64,000 nt of DNA from assembly GCF_004025535.1 (NCBI RefSeq), contig NZ_QJRG01000034.1:1-64000 (forward strand). The letters are read 5' to 3'. Below the pieces are notes generated by a model, which was not told the DNA's origin, did no database searches, and saw only the letters and a list, made by a program, of their open reading frames with translations. Below, in pieces: positions 47,253 through 55,170 of the stretch (positions are counted from its first letter, which is position 1; the number at the start of each line of letters is the position of its first letter). Both the position numbers and the translations under genes were made by a program. Source of the stretch: Pseudomonas alkylphenolica. GTDB taxonomy: Bacteria; Pseudomonadota; Gammaproteobacteria; Pseudomonadales; Pseudomonadaceae.

Positions 47253-48128
47253 ATGAACTACAACGAGTTCACCAGTTATCTCGAAGAGAAGATCCTGGCT
47301 GTTCGCCTTTTTGAAAATCGAAAGGCTCTTCCTATGAGACCCCAGCGGTACTTCGATGCTGCTCATCAGGCTGTGTTGGAGTGCCGGGCATTTTTCGACC
47401 GGTTTCAGCTCGATGAAGGCCCTCATAACGACCACAACCCCAATAGCAAAGTTTCGGTCGATGCCTATCGTGCAGCAATGTATGAGCAAATAGCCGCTGC
47501 AATTGGTAGAAGGGCCGCCGAAGTTGGCTGTATGCAGAACCAGCAATTTCTGGAGTCTGTACTCGTAAACCCCGTGAGGTACGGTGAGACGGTGTCAGAC
47601 CAGAGGTTTGCCCGAGTAGCCTCGGAGCACCTGGCCAATATTGCTTTTGAGCGCACCTGTGCCGGGTGTGGTGCAAAGTACAAGGTAGCGGTTAAGGCCC
47701 AGACCTACCGGATGGTTTCAAATCATCACCCGGAAACTTGCGCTGCCCTGCGAGTAGCCCCTGTGCAGGCAGCTCCAGCTCAAACAGCTCCAGTTCAGGC
47801 AGCTCCTGTGCAGGCAGCTAAGCCTGAGGTCAACGTGGTTGAAAAGCCAAAAGACCCTCTCAAACGCATGTTCGTCGATCAGAATCGCCCTCTGATACCA
47901 GAGGAGATGCTCAAGCCAGCACAAAAGCCAGCCTATAATTCCCCTGCGTACCGGGCCAATGCCAAAGCTGCATTGCAGTTGTATGCTGAATTTCTCAAGT
48001 TCTATGAGAACAACCCGTTTACGGCGGATACCCCAGAGGAAAACCAGCGCCAGATGGAGCGCATGTATAACGTCGTTGTGCGCACGGTGTTTAACTTCGA
48101 TCCAAACGCAGGCAAGAACAATCAATGA
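47253..48128 (+). CDS. Unknown 291-aa protein with zinc-finger-like motif and Ala/Pro/Gln linker
   Basis: 291 residues, AAGGA eight bases before the ATG. Helical N-terminal domain (1-125), a Cys/His cluster CAGCGAKY ... NHHPETC (about 137-162) that could bind zinc, a repeated linker of APVQAAPAQT type (about 168-190) and a C-terminal helical domain with PTAD/PEENQRQMERMYNVV-like sequence. No known family. Modular structure with a flexible linker suggests a DNA- or RNA-associated adaptor. Copy E of the hairpin element follows about 225 bp downstream. Confidence 0.65.
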   Translation: MNYNEFTSYLEEKILAVRLFENRKALPMRPQRYFDAAHQAVLECRAFFDRFQLDEGPHNDHNPNSKVSVDAYRAAMYEQIAAAIGRRAAEVGCMQNQQFLESVLVNPVRYGETVSDQRFARVASEHLANIAFERTCAGCGAKYKVAVKAQTYRMVSNHHPETCAALRVAPVQAAPAQTAPVQAAPVQAAKPEVNVVEKPKDPLKRMFVDQNRPLIPEEMLKPAQKPAYNSPAYRANAKAALQLYAEFLKFYENNPFTADTPEENQRQMERMYNVVVRTVFNFDPNAGKNNQ

Positions 48129-48782
48129 TCCGGGCGTGAGAAATACCTGCGCCGGTTACAAGCACCCGATAGAAACGCACGACCGGATTACACAAAGTAA
48201 TCTGGTTTTCTCACCTTGTGCCCTATGCGAGTTTCCACACCTAAATCCGAATAACCGGTTTATGCCAGGATGGATCCCATTGCCCTTATCTACATGGAGT
48301 ATCAGAACCTTCATCGAATGTTGAAATCCCTCTAGTCAGACAGGGCGTTCTTGGGCGTGCCCCACCAGGGGCGGCTGTCGCGCACCGAGCCACGTCGTGT
48401 CTTGGCCCCGCCGGGCGTCCCTCCTTCACGCCTGCGCGCTCCGCTTGCATTGGTCATGCTGTTTCCTTGAACAGTCAGTACGAGCTCGGCTGCAGCGAGT
48501 ACATGTTGTATTCCTCCAACCCAACAACCTGCCACAGCTCGCAACGCCTGGCCTAACAAAGCTGATGTGTGGAGGGAAGCTTACCCATGACAGTCACCGC
48601 CGACGGCGATTTGACCCATCGGCCGAGGTTTCACAGGCTGCTGTATCGCGAATCTGCACCAATGAGGCATTTAGGGAACAATGGCGCAGAGTGGCGTCAG
48701 CAGATGGGGCATTCCGCATCAGCGGCCACAGTTAATGGCCAATGTCAGGGGGGCGGCCCGTACCATTTCCGCCCAACTAAGC
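48129..48782. other. Intergenic region with hairpin element copy E
   Basis: About 650 bp with no supportable gene; several overlapping open frames lack ribosome sites and recognisable sequence. Contains copy E (48353-48448). Confidence 0.5.
48353..48448 (+). repeat. Dispersed hairpin element, copy E
   Basis: First hairpin GCCCC-ACCA-GGGGC, then GGCTGTCGCGCACCGAGCC, second hairpin GCCCC-GCC-GGGC, TCCCTCCTTCACGCC, then TGCGCGCTCCGCTTGC. Full length; both stems are preserved with loops different from the other copies. Confidence 0.8.
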
Positions 48783-49352
48783 TCACCGCAGGTTTAAAAC
48801 CGGGCACCCTGGTTCAAGCAGGCGTGCTCTAGGATATGAGATAGAATCCTGCTGGCTGGCTTCCAGCAGTTTTCCCTGGAGCCATGCGGCATCAACTGGG
48901 GAGAACGAGTAGCCCATCCATTCAAACTCAAGTTCAAAACCACCCTCCTCAATCGTTCGAACCGTGACCCGTGTGTCTCCGCAACAGCCTTCATCCAGAA
49001 GCCCATCACTCGCGTTACTAACATGAACCACTCCGGTCGCACTGAACAACCAGCGACCGTGAGCTAAGCGGTACTTTCTAGGAAGTAGGCACTCTTCGCG
49101 GCGCGCTCCCGTCATTGTCTCAATGTCAGTGTTCTTAACAACTGTCGCTGCTTCTGACAGCGAAAAAGCGATTGCCTCAGCCACATCGGCGCTGACTTCA
49201 AACCCAATGGAGTCGAGTTCGATCCTGACTGCTCCTCCATCAATACCCGTCACGCTGCACTGATAGAACTCATCGAACTCTCGGCCGCGCCAGCAAGTAA
49301 AATCGCGTTCGAACTTCAACTCTGCAACAGCATTTCCAAGGGGACTACTCAT
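48783..49352 (-). CDS. Unknown 189-aa protein
   Basis: 189 residues, start ATG at 49352 with only a weak GTGAG upstream. Beta-rich, acidic, with cysteines in GCCGDTRVTV. No recognised family. Convergent to nothing recognisable on its 3' side; divergent from the 89-aa gene at 49536, sharing a 180-bp AT-rich promoter region. Confidence 0.55.
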   Translation of the reverse strand: MSSPLGNAVAELKFERDFTCWRGREFDEFYQCSVTGIDGGAVRIELDSIGFEVSADVAEAIAFSLSEAATVVKNTDIETMTGARREECLLPRKYRLAHGRWLFSATGVVHVSNASDGLLDEGCCGDTRVTVRTIEEGGFELEFEWMGYSFSPVDAAWLQGKLLEASQQDSISYPRARLLEPGCPVLNLR

Positions 49353-49535
49353 AAAATACTCACAAAAAATTTATACCTGTAATTATAAACGGTGCGCTTT
49401 TTAGAAACTTTAGCTCCGGGCGCATTTTTTCCGAAACTATTGATGGCTGACAAAAAAACTTCACCCCTCCTCACGCTCCCAGTATTTGCACCGTTTAATC
49501 TGGTAACCATGCGATTTCGCGAGGAGTCAACTCGT

Positions 49536-49805
49536 ATGACTCAGAAAATGCCGCCAAGCAAATTCTTAACGTCGCCTGCTGAATCGGACTTTCAGCTTGG
49601 AATATCGTTTTTCACTAAGCCGCATTTACGAGAGAGGGAGTTCGTGAATATGAGGCGCCCACAGCACTACAACACTGTTTTTGTGAGCGTAACGAGCGAT
49701 TTCATGACATCGATATCGGTGGACGATAAAACATTAGATCTCACTGGCAGCCAGGCCAGATCCTTGGCCGTGCAGATTCTGAAATTTGTAGGAAATGAGG
49801 AGTAG
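49536..49805 (+). CDS. Unknown 89-aa protein, paralogue of the 29931 gene
   Basis: 89 residues from the ATG at 49536 with GAGGAG nine bases upstream; the frame is open further upstream but unsupported. Start MTQKMPPSKFLTS parallels MSTKLPPNRFFTL of the 29931 gene, followed by a similar F-x-L pattern and C-terminal helix. Followed 56 bp later by copy F of the hairpin element. Function unknown. Confidence 0.6.
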   Translation: MTQKMPPSKFLTSPAESDFQLGISFFTKPHLREREFVNMRRPQHYNTVFVSVTSDFMTSISVDDKTLDLTGSQARSLAVQILKFVGNEE

Positions 49806-49860
49806 CAGATTTAATGACAAATCCTGCACATGCGGCGGGCTACCTTTCAATGTTCATGGG

Positions 49861-49897
49861 GGGGTGCCCTTTGGAGCGCGGCTGTCGTGAGCCACGT
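49861..49897 (+). repeat. Dispersed hairpin element, copy F (left half only)
   Basis: GGGGTGCCC-TTTGGAGC followed by GGCTGTCGTGAGCCACG; the right half is missing and the sequence then becomes unrelated. Confidence 0.6.
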
Positions 49898-49938
49898 CCA
49901 CCATAGCGGAAAATGACGACCAGCAGATATTGAAGCCG

Positions 49939-50133
49939 TCAGTCATCCAGATGCTCCGCTAAAAACTCCACTAGCGCGAGTGGGCTTTGTGCCTCGATCA
50001 CCTTGTAAATGAGATCGCGCTTACCTCGTGGCAGTTTCTTTACCACGCTTTTTGCAGAGGCTCTGACAGCTTCGTCTGTGCCATGTATGCGTGCGGCCAG
50101 GAGCAGCACAATCGTTGCGTCGGTGAGGTTCAT
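49939..50133 (-). CDS. Unknown 64-aa helical protein
   Basis: 64 residues (MNLTDATIVLLLAARIHGTD, then ASAKSVVKKLPRGKRDLIYK), GGGGA upstream of the ATG. Predicted all-helical, soluble despite a hydrophobic first helix. Not recognised. It lies between copy F of the element and an exonuclease remnant. Confidence 0.5.
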   Translation of the reverse strand: MNLTDATIVLLLAARIHGTDEAVRASAKSVVKKLPRGKRDLIYKVIEAQSPLALVEFLAEHLDD

Positions 50134-50241
50134 CGCAAGTCCCCAAAAAAGTATCCTCAGTTTACTTTACTGGGCATCTTCCTTCTCCCACAAAACTCTT
50201 CACTACTCTGAGCCTACGCCCAGCAAGGTGATTGCAACACT

Positions 50242-50559
50242 TTGCTCGAATCTATTAAGAAGGTTGGGAAAAAGGTACGAGCGTTCATTGCACTTTCCCT
50301 CGACGCGGCCTGGGCATCATGGGGAGACTACGATGCAAGACAGCTTGAGCGCGATGCCGGCTTAGCTAGGTGCCCTTCCCTGCTCGAAGGCTTGCCGCAT
50401 TTCAATGCCAGGAAATGGCATGCAGGCTTATATGACGATCGGCCTAAATCACTTAAGCAAACCGTAGAGTCGTTGGGCCTGATTTGGCGGGGTACCTATC
50501 ACCGAGGAATCGACGATGCTAGGAACGTTGCGTCCATCATCAAGGAGATGCTCGGCTGA
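50242..50559 (+). pseudogene. DEDDh 3'-5' exonuclease, 3' remnant
   Basis: From about 50305 the frame reads WASWGDYDARQLERDAG, then LPHFNARKW, SLKQTVESLGL and YHRGIDDARNVASIIKEML. These are the second and third exonuclease motifs of the DnaQ/KapD-like DEDDh family, including the final HxGxxD. The first motif (DxE) and about 80 upstream residues are missing. The first 20 codons from a TTG are unrelated. A remnant, followed at once by a 29-bp hairpin repeat. Confidence 0.7.
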
Positions 50560-50565
50560 CAGCGT

Positions 50566-50594
50566 GAGCCGGGCCCATTGGCCCGAAGGAGCGA
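50566..50594 (+). repeat. 29-bp hairpin repeat, copy 1
   Basis: GAGC-CGGGCC-CATT-GGCCCG followed by AAGGAGCGA. The 6-bp palindromic stem with a 4-nt loop is REP-like. Identical over 29 bp to the copy at 52460. Confidence 0.75.
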
Positions 50595-50793
50595 TCCCTC
50601 CATTTACATCACCCCGCAGCTTGGCTATGGGTAGGCCGAAGGGATTCACTGGCCCATACGCGCAAATTAACCGGGAGTAGCGTGCTCAACTGGCCAGGCA
50701 TTGGAACAATGATTCTTAGATTTCCTTTTCGATGGCACAGCGCCATAGTAGGCAACTGAGCGTCAATGATCAGCACACCAAGGAGCGGGCGAA

Positions 50794-51372
50794 ATGAAGG
50801 TAAAGATCCTTCCGGCTATATTCCTATTCCTAGGCTCCTACTTCCCGCTGAGCGTGATTTTGCTGCTCCAAGATGTCTCTGATGCTACTTGGAAGCAATC
50901 AATCTGCTGGTCGCTTCACGATTGCACCCTGCCCGTCCTGATGAACCCAGGTCGCTCGCTGACCCTATTCATCATTTGCCTGATCAGCCTCGCTTTCTTC
51001 ACTTGGGTGCTCAAAAGCTTGCCAGCCGACCATGAGTTAATGGTCAAGGAAGCTAAAACTGTTCCCAATGACCTCATCAATTACGTCTTTCCCTACGTTG
51101 TCTCGTTCATGGGCCTTGACCTAGGCAGCGATGGCAAGTTCTACGGCTTTCTTGTGTTCCTGATTTGGATGTTTCTCATCACTTATAGATCTGGACAGAT
51201 CCTCATGAATCCACTGCTATTGGCAATCGGCTGGCAGCTACATGAGCTGGAGGTGATTACGTCCGGCAAAGAGCGCAGCGTGATTGCGCTCGCGAAGACA
51301 AAGGTTTACCCAGGGGACAAATTAAGCTCCTGTGTCATCCATGGAATCTACGTTCTCACAAAAAAGGAGTAA
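50794..51372 (+). CDS. kwaA: Kiwa anti-phage system membrane protein KwaA
   Basis: 192 residues, AAGGAG upstream. Four predicted membrane helices (about 5-26, 55-75, 100-118, 120-145) and a soluble C-terminal part (ERSVIALAKTKVYPGDKL). Size, topology and the following DUF4868 gene match KwaA of Kiwa, which forms the membrane assembly that detects phage at the envelope. kwaB follows directly, with its ribosome site inside the end of this gene. Confidence 0.85.
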   Translation: MKVKILPAIFLFLGSYFPLSVILLLQDVSDATWKQSICWSLHDCTLPVLMNPGRSLTLFIICLISLAFFTWVLKSLPADHELMVKEAKTVPNDLINYVFPYVVSFMGLDLGSDGKFYGFLVFLIWMFLITYRSGQILMNPLLLAIGWQLHELEVITSGKERSVIALAKTKVYPGDKLSSCVIHGIYVLTKKE

Positions 51373-51375
51373 GTG

Positions 51376-52299
51376 ATGGCTGCAGTTGATGCGTTGCACA
51401 GGCTACGAGGCCTAGATCTGGTAAACGCTGCAGTGAGCGTTTGGGCGTTCAAAAAGAGCTCCAGCAAAACGGCCAAATTTCGAGCATCCTCGGTTGTTGC
51501 AACGCCAGAACTGGAGATTGAACTCAAGCGAATTGCCCGACAATGGATCGATCGGTGCACTGAGGTTGATGATTACAGCCTCATAGCAACGATTAACGAG
51601 AGTTCCTGCCTGTATCTTGAATCCGATGAGACGATTTTCCCGCAGTTGGAAGATCTCGTCAGCAATCCGCCCGAGGAGCACCTTATTGAGGCCATATCGG
51701 ATCTGGAAGGTAGCCTAGGCTATCTAGTTCGCCTGACTATCGGCATGGACACACTCCATTGCATATGCCGTCTCGGAAACGACTGGAAGGTAAAAAAACG
51801 CGCACATGTTCTCAACCTGGTGCTCAACCGCAACCAGCTCGACCTAGCAGGTGATGAGGCGTTCGTCATTCCCAAACGGTTTGATTTCTTCGTTCTCAAT
51901 ACCGACATTTTGGTCACCAACAAAGGCAACTTCGAATCAATCCTGGAGTACAAGCAAACCTATGTCACATCGTTCACTGAGCTACGGGCTGACGCAGGAT
52001 TTCAGGCCATCTTCTCTGACATGGCTGTCTTGGTTGACCATGTAGGCAGCAACACCATGCACTTGCGCAGGATGGCGGTGGTACAGGAGCGTGCGTACTA
52101 CAACGACGCCGCCTTCATGGAAAAACTGCGTCTAGTTAACCATGAGCGGCAGTGGAATATCGTATTCGACGACAATGGCAAGATTGTCCCATCCGTCGAG
52201 TCGGTGCGTGCAATCATTCAAGTGCTGTTGAATCACCGACTTCATTCTGAGCTGACCGGGCACGACTTTGACGTACCCTCGGCTAATCCAATCGCATGA
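51376..52299 (+). CDS. kwaB: Kiwa anti-phage system protein KwaB (DUF4868)
   Basis: 307 residues from the ATG at 51376, with AAGGAG (51364-51369) six bases upstream. DUF4868-type sequence: FDFFVLNTDILVTNKGNFES and LEYKQTYVTSFTEL in the middle, then MHLRRMAVVQERAYYNDAAF. KwaB is the DNA-binding effector partner of KwaA; the pair blocks late phage transcription and replication in characterised Kiwa systems. A rho-independent terminator follows 27 bp after the stop. Confidence 0.88.
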   Translation: MAAVDALHRLRGLDLVNAAVSVWAFKKSSSKTAKFRASSVVATPELEIELKRIARQWIDRCTEVDDYSLIATINESSCLYLESDETIFPQLEDLVSNPPEEHLIEAISDLEGSLGYLVRLTIGMDTLHCICRLGNDWKVKKRAHVLNLVLNRNQLDLAGDEAFVIPKRFDFFVLNTDILVTNKGNFESILEYKQTYVTSFTELRADAGFQAIFSDMAVLVDHVGSNTMHLRRMAVVQERAYYNDAAFMEKLRLVNHERQWNIVFDDNGKIVPSVESVRAIIQVLLNHRLHSELTGHDFDVPSANPIA

Positions 52300-52326
52300 G
52301 AAGTTGCGACCGGGAAGTAAAAACAA

Positions 52327-52363
52327 AGCCCCGGAGGTTCGCGGCTCCAGGGCTTCTATTTTC
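52327..52363 (+). terminator. Terminator of the Kiwa operon
   Basis: AGCCC-C-GGAG pairs with CTCC-A-GGGCT around GTTCGCGG, followed by TCTATTTT. Located directly after kwaB. Confidence 0.85.
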
Positions 52364-52459
52364 GCCTCCATCCCTTAATGGTTTGGCGAACGTGGCCAGG
52401 ACATTACCAGCGTCGTTTTGATATTTCACTACGACTTTGGATAAATGTGTTCGATCAGC

Positions 52460-52488
52460 GAGCCGGGCCCATTGGCCCGAAGGAGCGA
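52460..52488 (+). repeat. 29-bp hairpin repeat, copy 2
   Basis: Identical over 29 bp to the copy at 50566; lies 13 bp from the 3' end of the convergent NUDIX gene. The two copies bracket the Kiwa operon in the same orientation. Confidence 0.8.
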
Positions 52489-52501
52489 CCTCAAAGGAGG
52501 C

Positions 52502-52873
52502 TCAGTGAATCGATTGGAAGTCAGCGAACGTTTTCACGATTGCCTTCGTTACAGGGCTCGACTCAACATCGCGAAACCGCTTCCAGTGGCTCCACTTGCA
52601 CGCGGCAATCTCATTTTTCGGAGACGGCTTCTCACCACGCTGGAGTGCGGTCATGAAAACGAAGTGGGTGGTGTCGTCCTTCTCAAAGCGTGCGAGATAG
52701 ATTAGGTCGTCAGCAACCAGTCCTGTTTCCTCTTCAAGCTCACGCACGGCGGCCTCAGCAGGTGTTTCGCCTAACTCTATCTTGCCGCCAGGTAGTACCC
52801 ATTTGGATTTCGGCTTGCGCACATAGAGGACATGATCATTCTTGCGGCATATCACTGTGGCTCTGGCCTTCAT
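52502..52873 (-). CDS. NUDIX hydrolase
   Basis: 123 residues from the ATG at 52873 with GGAGGT five bases upstream. The complete Nudix box is visible: GGKIELGETPAEAAVREL, then EEETGL (about 30-53), with the catalytic Glu residues. MutT-like hydrolase of nucleoside diphosphate derivatives; substrate unknown. Convergent with the Kiwa operon. Confidence 0.9.
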   Translation of the reverse strand: MKARATVICRKNDHVLYVRKPKSKWVLPGGKIELGETPAEAAVRELEEETGLVADDLIYLARFEKDDTTHFVFMTALQRGEKPSPKNEIAACKWSHWKRFRDVESSPVTKAIVKTFADFQSIH

Positions 52874-53277
52874 GTTCACCTCCATTACCGTGCACTTAAG
52901 TCTTGGTAGGCGTCATGGAACTACCTAGTGATAAGACTGCGCTGACATCAAATAGTCACAATTAGAAACGCATTTTTGATGCCAACACTTGACGGCTAAC
53001 CTGTTAGCTGAAAAGTAGTTCGCGCTGCCGGAGGTGTGTGCGTGTGCGTGCCTAGCAACGACGTCCATCCTCCGAAGCGATGAGGCAGGAAGGTGTGTTC
53101 GTCGGCCACTTACATTTGAACACACCCAAACCTCTCTCCTCCCGCGAAGTCTCTGTCCTCGCGCAGAGAATCATTGCGCCCTGTCATAAATTGTCTCAGC
53201 TCAGTCCCGCACAATGAGTTGAAATCATGGAGTGATACCGCTACTCCTAAAGCACCAGTTTCAGCAGGGAACGCACC
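52874..53277. other. Intergenic region, nothing recognised
   Basis: About 400 bp with short GTGT-rich stretches (53035-53055) and no supportable gene. Confidence 0.4.
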
Positions 53278-53481
53278 ATGCATTCAAGATTCAGGGTCAT
53301 AGAAACAACCAGGATGGATGATGGCATCAAGCAGTATCGGGTTGTGGATCTAGTCGAGGGAGGCTCTGTTAGCAAACACGGTGTGTTCCAGGCCAGGGTC
53401 GAGGCAGAGGCTGTTTGTTCGCACCTGAATGCCGAGCATCCACGTCAGAGTGGTACAGGTCGCATGCCCTTGAGTTTCTGA
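53278..53481 (+). CDS. Small conserved-type protein, 67 aa
   Basis: 67 residues, AGGGAA upstream of the ATG. FRVIETTRMDDGIKQYRVVD, then GVFQARVEAEAVCSHLN: the pattern of small Pseudomonas proteins with a beta hairpin and a helix ending in A-E-x-x-C-x-x-L-N. A second protein of this type is encoded on the opposite strand at 53573-53719. Function unknown. Confidence 0.6.
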   Translation: MHSRFRVIETTRMDDGIKQYRVVDLVEGGSVSKHGVFQARVEAEAVCSHLNAEHPRQSGTGRMPLSF

Positions 53482-53572
53482 TCCAGTCGTTGCGGAAGAC
53501 CAGGCACCGGATGCCTTTTTGAGGGTGATGAATGCCCAAAGCGCAGTCGTGGATTCTCGTTTGGAAGTGCGT

Positions 53573-53719
53573 TTAAAGGCGCGCCAGATTCAATCGCTGA
53601 CACTCCTCCTCCGCTACTTCTCGGGCTTGATAGGTAGTCACTAGCCGTTGTTTCTCTTCGTTGTCGTAGATGTCGAACCCTATGGGCGCATTCTTGCAGA
53701 AGCTCATTCCGATGCGCAT
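53573..53719 (-). CDS. Small protein related to the 53278 gene, 48 aa
   Basis: 48 residues: GFDIYDNEEKQRLVTTYQAR, then EVAEEECQRLNLARL. The end matches the AE-x-x-C-x-x-LN pattern of the convergent 67-aa protein. Upstream ribosome site is weak, and an inverted repeat ATCCCGT/ACGGGAT (53722-53740) sits at the start codon. Could be intact or a 5'-truncated remnant. Confidence 0.5.
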   Translation of the reverse strand: MRIGMSFCKNAPIGFDIYDNEEKQRLVTTYQAREVAEEECQRLNLARL

Positions 53720-54007
53720 TGATCCCGTTTCTTACGGGATTGCTGGGACAACAACAAATCTCGAAATCATCTGTACACCCTCTCCTCACACCTCATCACT
53801 ATTAGCGGCCATATGCCACTGCAGCAAATAATCTTCATCAGTTTATGATTAAAAGTAAAACGGCCTAGGAATGATTCGTAGTTTTGTAACAAGCTGATGT
53901 GAGATGGAACTCCTCAGCGGGAAGTCATCCAGTCCTAGAAACAGCCATCTGGGTCGCCTATGCTGTCTCTTCGATGAGGCAAAACCTGACCTTCAAGGAC
54001 AAGGCGC

Positions 54008-54418
54008 GTGAATGTGAACTGGGAAGGAATGCTGCCAATCGAAGGTATCGTGATCATTATTGAGGATGATCCCACCCTTCGAGCACTGATGACGGACATC
54101 CTATCCGAGATTGGCGCCCAGTCTCTGGCTTTTGAGGCTGCAGACGACGCGCTGACGTACTTTTTGCAAAACACTTTCTACTGCCCGCTTGTGATCGTGG
54201 ATCATGCGCTACCAGGGCAGATACAAGGGATGGAGTTTATTGAGATGATCCAGAGTCGTCTCCCGTGGATCGCCTCCATACTCACGTCCGGTTATTTGAT
54301 CGATCCAAGCGACTTACCCGTCCATACGATCTATCTGCACAAGCCCTGGTCACTGGACGATCTGGTGATGGCGGTGGCGTCCCTCCTGCAGCCTGATCAC
54401 CCCATCCGTAAGACTTGA
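54008..54418 (+). CDS. Single-domain response regulator
   Basis: 136 residues from a GTG at 54008; an ATG at 54029 is an alternative. A receiver domain fills the protein: acidic pair in IIIEDDPTL, phospho-acceptor Asp in VIVDHALPG, Thr/Ser in ILTSGY and the conserved Lys in LHKPW. No output domain, so it must act by protein contact, like CheY-type or FixJ-receiver proteins. No histidine kinase is adjacent. Confidence 0.85.
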   Translation: MNVNWEGMLPIEGIVIIIEDDPTLRALMTDILSEIGAQSLAFEAADDALTYFLQNTFYCPLVIVDHALPGQIQGMEFIEMIQSRLPWIASILTSGYLIDPSDLPVHTIYLHKPWSLDDLVMAVASLLQPDHPIRKT

Positions 54419-54520
54419 GTCTGGGCCAGATTGTGAGGCGATTGATTACGCTTTGGATGATGCTCTGCCTCCGTATTCCCGAATCGGCTATGTGCTGAAG
54501 CTCTGCTTTAGAATCCACCA

Positions 54521-55001
54521 TTACGCTGAAGCCTCGCTGATTGCGGCGCGTTCGGCCACATGCCGTAAAGAGTCAAAATTGATATTGGCACCCGAGTCGA
54601 TGGCGATCATGGTCTGATCCTGCACACCTGTTTGCGCAACGTATCTCTTGATGCCGGCGACGGCCAGAGCGCCAGAAGGCTCAGTCGTAGATATTCTTCA
54701 TCGCAATGCAAAGCTCATCTTTACTTACAGTCAGTACCTCATCGACGCAAAACCTACACACCTCCAATCCGTGCGCGCCGATCTGTGCGACCGCCACTCC
54801 ATCGGCAAAGGTGCCCACGCTTGGCAGCACCACTCGATCATCAGCCTGTAGGGCTGCGTACAAACAGGCTGAAGGTTCCGACTCGACGTCAATGATGCGC
54901 ACCTCTGGCCGCAAGTATTTGACGTAAGCCGCGATGCCGGCGATCAAACCGCCACCGCCTACCAAAAGATAGCGTGCTAAGGCCGTCATCAGCGTGATCA
55001 T
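54521..55001 (-). pseudogene. Threonine dehydratase (ilvA-type) remnant with frameshift
   Basis: Reads LVGGGGLIAGIAAYVKYLRP, then VGTFADGVAVAQIG, to KNIYD, then TGA. In a shifted frame the gene continues: SGALAVAGIKRYVAQTG, then QDQTMIAIDSGANINFDSLR and HVAERAAISEASA to a stop at 54521-54523. These are the central glycine loop and later catalytic-domain sequence of threonine ammonia-lyase. The N-terminal third, with the PLP lysine, is absent. Broken by truncation and at least one frameshift. Confidence 0.8.
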
Positions 55002-55170
55002 TGGAGCCAGAATCGTCTGTCTGTCCCCGTGTAAGACTGATTCTCCTAACGAGCACGCCGCCCCAAAACTGGAGCGGCGCGTGGCTACGGCGAAAGCGTT
55101 TCTGAGATGAGCAGAAACTAGGGAGTCAATATCTGTAGCTAGCGGCTATATACCCACCAGGGCGGATAAG

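Noticed and set aside
27844..49897. Hairpin elements as integron attC sites
   Set aside because: No GTTRRRY/RYYYAAC core pair and no recognisable IntI; kept as an unclassified element instead.
20034..54500. Prophage as the source of the accessory region
   Set aside because: No capsid, tail, terminase, portal or lysis genes are visible; recombinases and defence cargo fit a genomic island.
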